DNA from: Ruegeria lacuscaerulensis
GTDB lineage: Bacteria; Pseudomonadota; Alphaproteobacteria; Rhodobacterales; Rhodobacteraceae
Length of the DNA stretch: 64,000 bases
Direction: 5' to 3'
Assembly: GCF_013034685.1 (NCBI RefSeq)
Contig: NZ_WQGO01000003.1
Location: 248,001 to 312,000, forward strand
The position numbers were made by a program, and so were the translations under genes. The notes under the pieces were generated by a model that did not search any database, was not told the origin of the DNA, and was given only the letters and a program-made list of their open reading frames with translations. This document shows, one piece after another, positions 49,334 through 58,602 of the stretch. Position 1 is the first letter of the stretch, and every line of letters starts with the position of its first letter.

Positions 49334-49382
49334 GGGGGGCTTTGCCCCCAAAGCCCCCCAGGATATTTTTTGGCCAGATGAA
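49334..49382 (+). repeat. Dispersed palindromic repeat, copy B
   Basis: GGGGGGCTTT and AAAGCCCCCC form a perfect 10-bp stem around GCCCCC (49334-49359), followed by AGGATATTTTTT and GGCCAGATGAAG. It lies just after the pntAB terminator and shares its tail with the copies at 39359 and 53231. Confidence 0.75.
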
Positions 49383-49555
49383 GCATGCGGGGTTTGCTTT
49401 TTTGGTGTTTGAGGCTGCTAGGTTTCAGGTTGGCAGTTATTTCAACAAGATAGCAGGAATGTATGCGAAGGTATTCTTGTAACTATAAGAAATAAAAAGA
49501 GAATTGATGAGAGGCCTGAACATCGTATAGTGCGACGGTGACTTCGGAGCCCGTT

Positions 49556-50833
49556 ATGACCCCCATAGATGATCATCCTTTGCGCTATGCTCTGGCCAAT
49601 GAATTGCATGCGCGCCCTTTTCCGGTGGCGTCCTCTCCTTGCACGGTAGTGTTTCTGGCGATCAAAAAGTCCGAAGCAGCGGTGGCGCGGGATCGGGATG
49701 AAGATATCGCGCATCTGATCAATCTGCTGGACCGCCATGGCGCACAGCATCCGCAGCCTGACGCCACGCATTATGCCGGACAGATCGGGCGCCATTGGTT
49801 GAAATGGGAGCAACATACGGAATTTGTCACTTACACAGCGATTACGCAAAATGTCAGTGATCGTGCCTTCAATCCAGCCGATTTCGAGGTGTTCCCCCCC
49901 GATTGGTTGATGGCCAGCCCCGGTCAGCGTGTGACCTCGGCCATGATCCGTGTGGTGCCTCGGGAAGGAGATGATGTGGTGCAGTCTGCGCTGGTGGATT
50001 GGTTTGAACCTGAAAGCTTGGCTGTGGCGCGGGTGCTGGACGATTCGGCCATATGCGCCAGTGACTTTCGCATCGACCCGGCTGGACACATGCGCTTTGC
50101 GCTGTTTGTCGACGAACAGACAGGGCGGCGCAGGACCGGGCGGATTATTCAACGCCTGTGCGAGATCGAAACCTACAAGGCCATGTCCATGTTAGGCTTT
50201 GCAAGGGTGAAGCAGCTGACGCCACGGATCAGTGAGTTGGACGCACAGCTGACCCGGTTGATGGGGCAGATGACTGACAATTCGGCGCACCCCGATGAGC
50301 TATTGCCAGATTTGTTGTCGACTTCGATCGAACTGGAGACACTGTCTGCCCGCTGTTCGTTCCGCTTCGGGGCCACGGGGGCATATGAAGCGATTGTCAA
50401 TCAGCGGATCGAAGTGTTGCGCGAAGAACGGTTCGCGGGGCGGCAGAGTTTCGCGGACTTCATGATGCGCCGCTATGATCCGGCCATTCGGACTGTGAAA
50501 TCCACCGAACGTCGGTTGCAAGCCTTGTCCGACCGGGCGATCCGCGCCGGAGAGTTGCTGCGAACGCGGGTGGATGTGGAGCGCAGCGCACAAAACCAGG
50601 CGTTGCTGGAGAGTATGGATCGCCGGTCCGATCTGGCGCTGCGGTTGCAGCATACGGTCGAAGGGCTGTCGGTGGTTGCGATCAGTTATTATGCAGTCTC
50701 GCTAGCCAGTTATTTGCTGTACCCCTTGACCAAGGCTGGGATCAGCAAAGGTATGCTGACCGCTATTGTTACGCTGCCGGTCGTGTTTTTGGTCTGGTAC
50801 GGGATTCGTCAGATACGCAAGCGGTTGGAATAA
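49556..50833 (+). CDS. DUF3422 family protein
   Basis: A 425-residue protein. The N-terminus DHPLRYALANELHARPFP is the family's hallmark; the middle is soluble with several conserved Trp/His (HWLKWEQHTEFVTYT), then a coiled-coil-like helical stretch (RTVKSTERRLQALSDRAIRAGELL) and two C-terminal membrane helices (VVAISYYAVSLASYLLYPL; GMLTAIVTLPVVFLVWYGI) ending in Arg/Lys. Function unknown; a membrane-anchored protein facing the cytoplasm is likely. ATG 49556 with GGAG six bases upstream was chosen over GTG 49538. Confidence 0.9.
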   Translation: MTPIDDHPLRYALANELHARPFPVASSPCTVVFLAIKKSEAAVARDRDEDIAHLINLLDRHGAQHPQPDATHYAGQIGRHWLKWEQHTEFVTYTAITQNVSDRAFNPADFEVFPPDWLMASPGQRVTSAMIRVVPREGDDVVQSALVDWFEPESLAVARVLDDSAICASDFRIDPAGHMRFALFVDEQTGRRRTGRIIQRLCEIETYKAMSMLGFARVKQLTPRISELDAQLTRLMGQMTDNSAHPDELLPDLLSTSIELETLSARCSFRFGATGAYEAIVNQRIEVLREERFAGRQSFADFMMRRYDPAIRTVKSTERRLQALSDRAIRAGELLRTRVDVERSAQNQALLESMDRRSDLALRLQHTVEGLSVVAISYYAVSLASYLLYPLTKAGISKGMLTAIVTLPVVFLVWYGIRQIRKRLE

Positions 50834-50901
50834 TCCGCATTTGCTAATCCCGGGAGCGTCTATAGAACGGAAACAGGCAGGGACGTGCGAAGGATTAGAG
50901 C

Positions 50902-52038
50902 GTGATCGGAATATTGGCCGCATGGCGGGCCGTGGCGGCCATGTTCATCTTGAATGGTGCGCTTTTCGGTATCTGGGCCTCGCGCATTCCGGCGGTCCGC
51001 GATCGGCTGGATCTGACGCATGAGGCCTTGGGATATGGTCTGCTGTTTATGGCGGCAGGTGCGGTGTGTTCTTTTCCGGTCACGGGGCGTTTGACCGACA
51101 GGTTTGGTGCTGTTGCGATTACGCGGGTCATTGCCGTCCTCTATACGTTTTCCCTGATCCTGCTGGCCTTTGCGGGCGGGTTCTGGGCGCTGGCGGCGTT
51201 TCTGTTTGTATTCGGGGCCTTTCATGGCTCGATGGATGTGGCGATGAACGCCTGGGCGGCCGAGGTCGAGCAGGCCTATGATAAACCAGTCATGTCCTCG
51301 TTTCACGCGATGTGGAGCCTTGGGGCAGGGCTGGGCGCGCTCAGCGGGTATGGCGCTGTGCAGTTGGGTTTGTCTGTCTTACAGCACTTCTTGCTGGCGG
51401 GCGGTGTTGTGGTCGCGCTGGCGTTGGCTTTTTCCTGGGTGCGATGGTCGTCGCGGCGGGTTGAGACGTCAGGTGGGGCGGTTTTCGCGTTGCCATCGGG
51501 GGCCTTGGTACTGGTGGGGTTCATCGCACTGTGCGGCGCTTTGGGCGAGGGCGCGGTCGCAGATTGGAGCGCGATTTTCCTGCGTGATGTCACCGGAGCA
51601 GCAGAAAGCGTCGCTGCGTTGGGATATGCGGTGTTCTCCGTTACGATGGTGGCGTTCCGGCTGGCAGGCGGGTTTGTCATCGCTCGGTTTGGCGCGGTGC
51701 CTACGGCACGGTTCGGTGGGGTTTGTGCGGCTTTGGGCGTGATCGGGGTTGTTGCGGCCAACGCGCCGGGACCAGCGCTGGCTGGGTTTGCGTTGATGGG
51801 TGTCGGCTATGCGGTGATTATGCCGCTTGCGTTCAGCCGGGCTGCCAATGATGCGACGATCCCGCCGGGGCAGGCCATCGCCAGCGTGGCGACGTTGGGC
51901 TATGGCGGGTTGTTGATCGGACCTCCGCTTATTGGGTTTTTGGCCGAAATGCTTACATTGCGTTTGGCGTTCATGGCGCTGTTGCCGCTGGCTGTGTTCA
52001 TTGTGCTGCTATCTGGTGCATTGAAGACAGACAGATAG
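50902..52038 (+). CDS. MFS transporter
   Basis: A 378-residue membrane protein with about 12 hydrophobic segments. The MFS motif A region is recognisable as PVTGRLTDRFGAVA between helices 2 and 3; the N-terminal FGIWASRIPAVRD recalls the YbjJ-like group of putative drug/sugar efflux proteins. The start is GTG 50902 with AAGGA upstream. The M20 amidohydrolase follows after 15 bases on the same strand, so the transporter may handle an amide or amino acid conjugate related to that enzyme (inference). Confidence 0.9.
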   Translation: MIGILAAWRAVAAMFILNGALFGIWASRIPAVRDRLDLTHEALGYGLLFMAAGAVCSFPVTGRLTDRFGAVAITRVIAVLYTFSLILLAFAGGFWALAAFLFVFGAFHGSMDVAMNAWAAEVEQAYDKPVMSSFHAMWSLGAGLGALSGYGAVQLGLSVLQHFLLAGGVVVALALAFSWVRWSSRRVETSGGAVFALPSGALVLVGFIALCGALGEGAVADWSAIFLRDVTGAAESVAALGYAVFSVTMVAFRLAGGFVIARFGAVPTARFGGVCAALGVIGVVAANAPGPALAGFALMGVGYAVIMPLAFSRAANDATIPPGQAIASVATLGYGGLLIGPPLIGFLAEMLTLRLAFMALLPLAVFIVLLSGALKTDR

Positions 52039-52053
52039 ATTTGGGAGAGAGAT

Positions 52054-53217
52054 ATGCCGATCAAAAACCGCTTTGCGGAGTTGCAGACGGAAATTACGGA
52101 ATGGCGGCGTGACATTCACGAACATCCCGAAATCCTGTTCGAAACGCACCGGACCAGCGCTCTGGTCGCGGAAAAGTTGAAGGCGTTTGGGTGTGATGAG
52201 GTGGTGACGGGCATTGGCCGAACCGGAGTTGTTGGGGTGATCAAAGGCAAGGCTGACACCAGCGGCAAGGTCATCGGGTTGCGGGCGGATATGGATGCGC
52301 TGCCGATCCTTGAGGCGACAGGGCTGGACTATGCCTCGAAAACTGAAGGGGCGATGCATGCGTGCGGCCATGACGGGCATACGGCAATGTTGCTGGGGGC
52401 GGCCAAATACCTGTCCGAGACGCGGAACTTCGATGGCACTGTTGTGGTGATCTTTCAACCGGCCGAAGAAGGCGGTGGCGGCGGCCGCGAGATGTGTGAA
52501 GACGGGATGATGGACCGATGGGGTATTCAAGAGGTCTATGGAATGCACAACTGGCCGGGTCATCCCGTTGGCAGTTTCGCCATCCGGCCCGGTGCGTTTT
52601 TCGCGGCCACCGATCAGTTTGATATCGTGTTTGAAGGCAAGGGCGGTCACGCGGCCAAGCCACATGAAACGGTGGATACGACAGTGATGGCCGCACAGGC
52701 TGTGTTGGCCTTGCAGACCATCGCCGCGCGGAATGCCGACCCGGTGGATCAGGTGGTGGTGTCAGTCACTTCGTTCGAGACCTCTTCCACTGCGTTCAAC
52801 GTGATCCCTCAGACGGTCAAGATGCGCGGCACTGTGCGGACTATGAGCACCGCCATGCGCGACTTGGCCGAGAAGCGGATTGGCGAAATCTGCAACGGTG
52901 TTGCTGCGACCTTTGGCGGGCGCGTCGATGTCACCTATTACCGGGGCTATCCTGTGATGGTGAACAGCGAGGCGCAAACCGAGTTTGCAGCTGATGTGGC
53001 GCGGTCGGTGTCCGGTGCATGCGAAGAGGCACCTTTGGTCATGGGGGGTGAAGATTTTGCGTTTATGCTGGAGGAGCGACCGGGCGCGTATATTTTGGTG
53101 GGCAACGGGGACACGGCAGCGGTGCATCACCCAGAGTATAATTTCAACGATGAAGCGATACCGGCCGGGTGTAGCTGGTGGGCTGAAATTGTTGAACAGA
53201 GGATGCCGGCGGCTTGA
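52054..53217 (+). CDS. M20-family amidohydrolase (hippurate hydrolase-like)
   Basis: A 387-residue metallopeptidase-like amidohydrolase. Dinuclear metal ligands are visible: RADMDALPI, MHACGHDGHTAMLLGAA, and VIFQPAEEGGGGGREM with the catalytic Glu pair, plus VYGMHNWPGHPVG and the terminal VMGGEDFAFML with VHHPEYNFND. M20D enzymes cleave N-acyl amino acids or hippurate; the exact substrate is not shown. It is in a probable two-gene operon with the MFS gene. Repeat copy C follows. Confidence 0.93.
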   Translation: MPIKNRFAELQTEITEWRRDIHEHPEILFETHRTSALVAEKLKAFGCDEVVTGIGRTGVVGVIKGKADTSGKVIGLRADMDALPILEATGLDYASKTEGAMHACGHDGHTAMLLGAAKYLSETRNFDGTVVVIFQPAEEGGGGGREMCEDGMMDRWGIQEVYGMHNWPGHPVGSFAIRPGAFFAATDQFDIVFEGKGGHAAKPHETVDTTVMAAQAVLALQTIAARNADPVDQVVVSVTSFETSSTAFNVIPQTVKMRGTVRTMSTAMRDLAEKRIGEICNGVAATFGGRVDVTYYRGYPVMVNSEAQTEFAADVARSVSGACEEAPLVMGGEDFAFMLEERPGAYILVGNGDTAAVHHPEYNFNDEAIPAGCSWWAEIVEQRMPAA

Positions 53218-53230
53218 ACGTGCGGGCCGG

Positions 53231-53276
53231 TGGGGGCTCTGCCCCCACGCCCCCGGGATATTTTTAGCCAGATGAA
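53231..53276 (+). repeat. Dispersed palindromic repeat, copy C, overlapping the waaA end
   Basis: TGGGGGC-TCT-GCCCCCA hairpin (53231-53247), then CGCCCCCGGGATATTTTT and AGCCAGATGAAG. The tail enters the minus-strand waaA gene: its last codons (Thr-Ser-Ser-Gly) and TAA stop are read from the repeat. Confidence 0.75.
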
Positions 53277-54586
53277 GTGGGATCCTGACGTTTCAGGTTA
53301 AGCTGGGCGCAAAGTGTTTCGACGATGTCGTCCAGTGCGTTTTTTTGAGAGTTTACGCAGGTTTTCGCAGCTTCGCGGGCTGCGTTCAGTTTGGTTGGAT
53401 CAGACAGCCATTGGGTCACAGCCTTCGTTAACTCTGGTGCTGTTCGTACCTCGGTTGCGCCACCTGTTTCGATCAGAGGGGCGAAGGTCTCGGCGAAGTT
53501 GAAATAGCCGGGACCGGTGATCACGGCTGCGCCAGCTTGGGCAGGTTCGAACGGATTATGGCCACCGATTTCCCTGAGGGACCCGCCGAGGAACACAATA
53601 GGGCAGAGCGCATACCAGGTGCCGGTTTCACCCAGCGTGTCGGCGACATAGATTTGTGCATCCTGCGCAATGGGTTGCGACGCAGAGCGGAAGGCTGCCG
53701 TTAGGTGAGACTGTTGGATCAGCGCGGCGACGTCGCCTCGACGCTCGGGGTGGCGAGGGATCAAGAGGAGCAGCAGGTCGGGCCAGCGGTTCAGCAGTTC
53801 GGCATGGGCCGACAGTACGGTTTCCTCTTCTCCGGCGTGGGTCGAACTGGCGATCCAGATGGGGCGGTCACTGATTTGGGTTCGAATTTCCTCAAGTGTG
53901 GTGCGGTCCACCGGTAGCGGGTCGGACATCGCTTTGAGGTTCGTGCCCGGTTTCACGCGGGTTTCTGGGGCACCCATAGCAATCAGGTTGCGGGCGGTTT
54001 TGTCGTTTTGGGTCAGGAAAAGGGTGAATTGGTCCAGAAGGAAACGCGCTGTTTGGGGCCGTTTTTTCCACCCCTCAACCGATCGATCTGAAAGTCGTGC
54101 ATTCAGCAGCGCCAGAGGTGTGTCGCGATTGTGGGTTTCGGTGATAAGCCGCGGCCAGATTTCGCTTTCGACAAAGATGGCAGCATCGGGTCGCCAGTGG
54201 TCCAGAAAGCGCCGGACAGGACCAGCTGCGTCCAAGGGCGGGTATTGATGGCGCGTCCGGGGCGGCATCCGCTTTTCGATGAGCGCCGCCGATGTGGGCG
54301 TTCCTGAGGTGATCAGGAAGCTGGCATCCGGCAGCCTTTCGCCCAGACGTTTGATCAGAGTGATGACCGACAGAGTCTCGCCCACACTGGCGGCGTGAAA
54401 CCAGATGAGTTGGCCTTTGGGGCGCAGTTGGCTGGCGTGACCCAGTCGCTCATGTTGGCGCAGGGTTGGGACTTCTGCCGCCAGAAGTTTCTTGCGCACC
54501 GCGCGCCATACGAAAGGGGCCGCCACAGCAGTCAGGCCGCAATACAAATGGTAAAGCAGCGTCGGTCGGCCAGAAGGGGCGGCCAT
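53264..54586 (-). CDS. waaA: 3-deoxy-D-manno-octulosonic acid transferase
   Basis: A 440-residue inner-membrane glycosyltransferase adding Kdo to lipid A precursor. Features: an N-terminal hydrophobic anchor (LLYHLYCGLTAVAAPFVW), RLGHASQLRPKGQLIWFHAASVGE with the catalytic Glu, the domain-2 RPIWIASSTHAGEEE, LLIPRHPER and FLGGSLREIGGHNPFEPAQ. The C-terminal RQDPTSSG is unusual because it is encoded by repeat copy C. The gene starts one base after moaA ends, on the same strand. Confidence 0.95.
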   Translation of the reverse strand: MAAPSGRPTLLYHLYCGLTAVAAPFVWRAVRKKLLAAEVPTLRQHERLGHASQLRPKGQLIWFHAASVGETLSVITLIKRLGERLPDASFLITSGTPTSAALIEKRMPPRTRHQYPPLDAAGPVRRFLDHWRPDAAIFVESEIWPRLITETHNRDTPLALLNARLSDRSVEGWKKRPQTARFLLDQFTLFLTQNDKTARNLIAMGAPETRVKPGTNLKAMSDPLPVDRTTLEEIRTQISDRPIWIASSTHAGEEETVLSAHAELLNRWPDLLLLLIPRHPERRGDVAALIQQSHLTAAFRSASQPIAQDAQIYVADTLGETGTWYALCPIVFLGGSLREIGGHNPFEPAQAGAAVITGPGYFNFAETFAPLIETGGATEVRTAPELTKAVTQWLSDPTKLNAAREAAKTCVNSQKNALDDIVETLCAQLNLKRQDPTSSG

Positions 54587-54587
54587 G

Positions 54588-55595
54588 TCAGCCGCCTGTG
54601 TGGCTCATGTGGCGGCTCATTTTGCCATCCACCGACTGGCGGGAATAGTCGAAATCATGCCCCCTGGGCTTGAGGTCGATTGCGGCTCGGATCGCCTCTT
54701 CCAGCGGTTGCTCGGTGTCGGGATGGTCGCGCAGCGCACCGCGCAGGTCTGCCATATCCTCTTGCCCGAGGCACATATACAGCTCACCGGTGCAGGTCAG
54801 GCGCACGCGATTGCAGCTTTCGCAGAAATTGTGCGACAGTGGCGTGATGAAGCCGATCTTTTGGCCTGTCTCTTCCAGACGGACATAGCGCGCGGGTCCA
54901 CCGGTGCGTTCGGCCAGGTCGGACACTGTGTAGTGGTTTTCGTATTCCTTGCGCACATCTTTCAGTGACCAGTATTGGTCCAACCGGTCTTCGTTGCCGA
55001 TATCCCCCATGGGCATCACCTCGATCCAGGTCAGGTCCATGTCGCGTTCGGCACACCATTTTGTGATCGTGGGGAGCTCTTCTTCGTTGAAGCCTTTCAA
55101 CGCAACCGCATTGATTTTGATCCGCAACCCGGCCCTTTGCGCCGCATCAATTCCGTTCAGAACTTGCTTGAGACGTCCCCAGCGGGTGATCTGAGCGAAT
55201 TTGTCCTCGTCCAGCGTATCCAGCGAGATATTCACCCGCCGTACGCCAGCGGCGTAGAGGTCATCGGCAAAGCGATGCAGCTGCGATCCATTGGTGGTCA
55301 GCGTCAGCTCTTTCAGCGCGCCGCTGTCCAGATGTCGGGTCATGGCGTTGAAAAACGTCATAATATTTCGGCGTACCAGTGGCTCACCCCCGGTGATGCG
55401 CAGCTTTTCGACGCCCATGTTCACAAAGGTCGAACACATGCGGTCCAGCTCTTCCAGCGTCAGCAGGTCCTTTTTGGGCAGGAACTTCATGTCCTCGGAC
55501 ATGCAGTAGACACAGCGGAAGTCGCAGCGGTCCGTGACGGAGACGCGGAGATAGGTGATGGCGCGGGCAAACGGGTCGATAAGTGGAGCAGTCAT
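54588..55595 (-). CDS. moaA: GTP 3',8-cyclase MoaA
   Basis: A 335-residue radical SAM enzyme making the first intermediate of molybdenum cofactor. N-terminal cluster Cys24, Cys28 and Cys31 (CDFRCVYC), SAM motif [11 protein letters not shown]-terminal cluster [20 protein letters not shown] and the conserved Gly-Gly end are all present. ATG 55595 was chosen; an ATG seven codons upstream has no site. Cofactor made here is presumably needed by the hydroxylase at 40.9-43.6 kb. Confidence 0.97.
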   Translation of the reverse strand: MTAPLIDPFARAITYLRVSVTDRCDFRCVYCMSEDMKFLPKKDLLTLEELDRMCSTFVNMGVEKLRITGGEPLVRRNIMTFFNAMTRHLDSGALKELTLTTNGSQLHRFADDLYAAGVRRVNISLDTLDEDKFAQITRWGRLKQVLNGIDAAQRAGLRIKINAVALKGFNEEELPTITKWCAERDMDLTWIEVMPMGDIGNEDRLDQYWSLKDVRKEYENHYTVSDLAERTGGPARYVRLEETGQKIGFITPLSHNFCESCNRVRLTCTGELYMCLGQEDMADLRGALRDHPDTEQPLEEAIRAAIDLKPRGHDFDYSRQSVDGKMSRHMSHTGG

Positions 55596-55685
55596 GCGAC
55601 ATAGGTAAAGCGCCACCCGCGCTGCGACAAGGGCGAACTGTGCTTTGCGCTGGTACAGATGCGCGCACGGCAGTAGGGTTCGGGC

Positions 55686-56102
55686 ATGAGGTATTTGCTT
55701 TTGCTGTGTTGTGTTCTGGTCGTGGGCTGTGATGCGGTCCGGTCGACCACGGACCGGGTCTTTAATCGGGGTGAACCCGCGCCCAAGCCCGAAGAGGCTG
55801 TGGTTGAAGAGGTTGGCGAACCCGAACCGGCCCCAGCAACCGCTGCCGGTTGGATCGGGGCCAAGACCACGATTGCCAGCTTGGGCGATCCGACGACGCC
55901 GGGGCGCTGGATGCAGACACCTCTGGTCGAGACGGAATTTACCGGGCGGGTGCTTGTACCCCGTACTGGCGCGCAGGCTTATATCACGCTGGTTCCCGCA
56001 CCGGGGCCCGAAGGCGGGGGGAGCCGCCTGTCGCTGGACGCGATGCGAGAGCTGTTGTTACCCTTTGATGAACTGGTCGAGCTAGAAGTCTACTCCAACT
56101 GA
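55686..56102 (+). CDS. Small putative lipoprotein of unknown function
   Basis: A 138-residue protein with a lipoprotein-like signal ([13 protein letters not shown]; Cys15 after a Val-Val-Gly lipobox). A Pro/Glu-rich linker ([22 protein letters not shown]) leads to a small soluble domain ([67 protein letters not shown]). The family is not recognised with certainty. Its last 13 bases overlap the end of the convergent AlkD-like gene. Confidence 0.72.
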   Translation: MRYLLLLCCVLVVGCDAVRSTTDRVFNRGEPAPKPEEAVVEEVGEPEPAPATAAGWIGAKTTIASLGDPTTPGRWMQTPLVETEFTGRVLVPRTGAQAYITLVPAPGPEGGGSRLSLDAMRELLLPFDELVELEVYSN

Positions 56103-56782
56103 TCTTTCAGGTACTTGCCTGCCTCGCGGCGGGCAAAGGGTTTCATCGCCGAGCCATGCGTTTGCAAAAAGGCGATGACGCGCGGTGCGTCGTGCTTGGA
56201 CAATTCGCGCAGCCACCACGCGATAGATTTCTGGATGAACCAATTACGGTCAGGCACATAGCCCGCAGCCCAGCCCAGAATCCGATCCCGGTGTTTCAGG
56301 TCGTCTGGTTTGGGATGGTTCTGTTTGGTCCAAGGCAGGGTAGCGACCAAAGCCGCGCGACGGGTCCACATGTGGTCGGATGTCGTCCAGCGTTCGACCT
56401 GATCCAACCGCACAGGATCGGCGGACACGCGTTTCTGCATTGCCATACAGGCGTGGTCGGCAACGGCCCAAGCGTCGAAATCGGGCAGCCAGCTGTGCAA
56501 CAGATCCCATGCGGCATCATCTGGCCGGATGCGTGCCTGTGTCAGCAGCTTGGCAGCGGCGATGCGGGCCTCGTGGATATTCGTCTGCCAAAGCGCATCT
56601 GCCAGAGCGACGCGGTCCGGCACATCCAGCTCTTGCCGCCAGCTTTTGGTCAGATCATTCAGAACCGGATTGGGCACGCCCAGATATGGACGGTCCACCT
56701 TGTGATAGGCGGCGGCCTGCTGCGCGCGCTCAGTGTCCGCAAATGTTTTGATCTGGTCCAGATATGCGGCGGCTTGCATCAT
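56090..56782 (-). CDS. DNA alkylation repair (AlkD-like HEAT-repeat) protein
   Basis: A 230-residue all-helical protein of the AlkD group. Features are YLGVPNPVLNDLTKSW, helical repeats ARIAAAKLLTQARI and HSWLPDFDAWAVADHACMAMQK, then WTRRAALVATLPWTKQNHPKPDD, RNWFIQKSIAWWLRELSKHD and the basic end KPFARREAGKYL. AlkD enzymes excise bulky alkylpurines. The ATG lies in the glmS stop (ATGA overlap), implying coupling to glmS, an unexpected partner. Confidence 0.88.
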   Translation of the reverse strand: MMQAAAYLDQIKTFADTERAQQAAAYHKVDRPYLGVPNPVLNDLTKSWRQELDVPDRVALADALWQTNIHEARIAAAKLLTQARIRPDDAAWDLLHSWLPDFDAWAVADHACMAMQKRVSADPVRLDQVERWTTSDHMWTRRAALVATLPWTKQNHPKPDDLKHRDRILGWAAGYVPDRNWFIQKSIAWWLRELSKHDAPRVIAFLQTHGSAMKPFARREAGKYLKDQLE

Positions 56783-58599
56783 TCGACGGTGACGGACTTC
56801 GCCAGATTGCGCGGCTGGTCCACATCCGTCCCCTTTGCCACGGCTGTGTGATAGGCCAGCAACTGCGCCGGAACCGAATAGAGGATGGGCGCAAGGCTCG
56901 GGTGGATGTGCGGCATTCGAATGGTGCTTTGAACCCCGTCCTTGGCCTCGGCGATGCCGTCATCGTCGGAAACGAGGATCACCTTGCCTTTACGCGCCAT
57001 CACCTCTTGCATGTTCGACACCGTCTTATCGAAAACCGCATCGCGTGGGGCCATCACCACCACGGGCATATGTTTGTCGATCAAGGCGATGGGGCCGTGC
57101 TTCAGTTCACCTGATGCATAACCTTCGGCGTGTATATAGCTGATTTCTTTAAGTTTTAACGCACCCTCCATCGCCAGAGGATACATCAAGCCACGCCCCA
57201 GAAACAGAACGTCGCGCGCCTCGGACAGGCGTTGGGCAGCGGCGCGGATGGCATCGTTTTGCTCCAGCGCGCTGTTCAGCACTGATGGCAGGCCGCGCAA
57301 GGCGGCGGCGTGATCCGCCAGTTCCTCGGGCGTCAGGGTGCCTCGGTCGGCAGAGGCCTTCAGCGCCAGCATCAGCAACACGCTCAGCTGGCAGGTGAAT
57401 GCTTTGGTCGAGGCGACGCCGATCTCAACCCCCGCATGGATCGGTAGAGCAATATCGCTTTCCCGCGCGATTGAGCTTTCAGGGACGTTGACGACCGATA
57501 CGATCTTGTCAGCCTTGCCCTCGCAATAGCGCAGCGCGGCCAACGTGTCGGCGGTCTCACCCGACTGGCTGACGAACAGCGCCGCTGTGCGACCGGGAAT
57601 GGGCGGTTCGCGATACCGGAACTCGCTGGCGATATCGACCTCGACGGGGATTTGCGCCAGTTGTTCAAACCAGTATTTCGCGGTCAGACAGGCGTAGAAA
57701 GCGGTGCCGCATGCGACCATGGTCAGACGGTCCAGCTTGGTGAAATCCAGATCGCCGGGCAGGGTGATCTCGTCCCCGCCGGTGCGCAGATAGGACCGGA
57801 TCGCCTCGGCCACCACAACGGGCTGTTCGGCGATTTCTTTGGCCATGAAATGCTTGTGCCCGCCCTTGTCGGCGCGGGATTGGTCAATCTTGATCTGGCG
57901 GAGTTCCCGATTGACCAACTCACCGGCTTCGTTGCGGATCTCCAGCGAGGTGCGGGTCAGCACCGCGCGGTCACCCTCTTCTAGATAGGTGATGCGGTCG
58001 GTTAGCGGGGCCAATGCGATGGCGTCCGAACCCACGTACATCTCGCCATCCCCGTGGCCGACGGCCAGCGGAGAGCCCTTGCGCGCCGCCACGATCAAAT
58101 CGTCCTGACCGTCAAAAAGGAACGCCAGCGCAAAAGCACCCTCAAGTCGGTCGATGGTCTTGTTCGCCGCATCAACAGGGGACAGGCCGGATTTCAAGTG
58201 GTGTTCGGCCATCAGAGCCACGGTTTCAGTGTCGGTTTCGGTTACGAAATCCACACCATGTTCGGCCAGCTCAGCGCGCAGCTCGCGGTAATTTTCGACG
58301 ATCCCGTTATGCACCACAGCCACGGGGCCCGCCTGATGCGGGTGCGCATTGGTCACCGAGGGCACGCCGTGTGTGGCCCAGCGGGTATGGCCGATACCCG
58401 ATTTACCGGGCAGGGGGTCATGTACCAGCAAATCGCTGAGGTTCACCAGCTTGCCTACGGCCCGTCTGCGTCCTAGCGCTCCGTTGTTCACGGTCGCAAT
58501 CCCGGCGCTGTCATAGCCGCGATATTCAAGACGCTTCAGCGCCTCGACCAGAATGGGGGCAACCTCGTGTTCGCCCAAAACGCCTACGATACCACACAT
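56779..58599 (-). CDS. glmS: Glutamine--fructose-6-phosphate aminotransferase
   Basis: A 606-residue enzyme making glucosamine-6-phosphate, the entry to UDP-GlcNAc. The N-terminal glutaminase begins CGIVGVLG with the nucleophile Cys directly after Met, RWATHGVPS follows, and two SIS domains (SQSGETADTLAAL, KAFTCQLSVL) end in the usual AKSVTVE. It is three bases downstream of glmU and coupled to the AlkD-like gene. No glmS ribozyme is expected or seen. Confidence 0.97.
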   Translation of the reverse strand: MCGIVGVLGEHEVAPILVEALKRLEYRGYDSAGIATVNNGALGRRRAVGKLVNLSDLLVHDPLPGKSGIGHTRWATHGVPSVTNAHPHQAGPVAVVHNGIVENYRELRAELAEHGVDFVTETDTETVALMAEHHLKSGLSPVDAANKTIDRLEGAFALAFLFDGQDDLIVAARKGSPLAVGHGDGEMYVGSDAIALAPLTDRITYLEEGDRAVLTRTSLEIRNEAGELVNRELRQIKIDQSRADKGGHKHFMAKEIAEQPVVVAEAIRSYLRTGGDEITLPGDLDFTKLDRLTMVACGTAFYACLTAKYWFEQLAQIPVEVDIASEFRYREPPIPGRTAALFVSQSGETADTLAALRYCEGKADKIVSVVNVPESSIARESDIALPIHAGVEIGVASTKAFTCQLSVLLMLALKASADRGTLTPEELADHAAALRGLPSVLNSALEQNDAIRAAAQRLSEARDVLFLGRGLMYPLAMEGALKLKEISYIHAEGYASGELKHGPIALIDKHMPVVVMAPRDAVFDKTVSNMQEVMARKGKVILVSDDDGIAEAKDGVQSTIRMPHIHPSLAPILYSVPAQLLAYHTAVAKGTDVDQPRNLAKSVTVE

Positions 58600-58602
58600 G
58601 GG

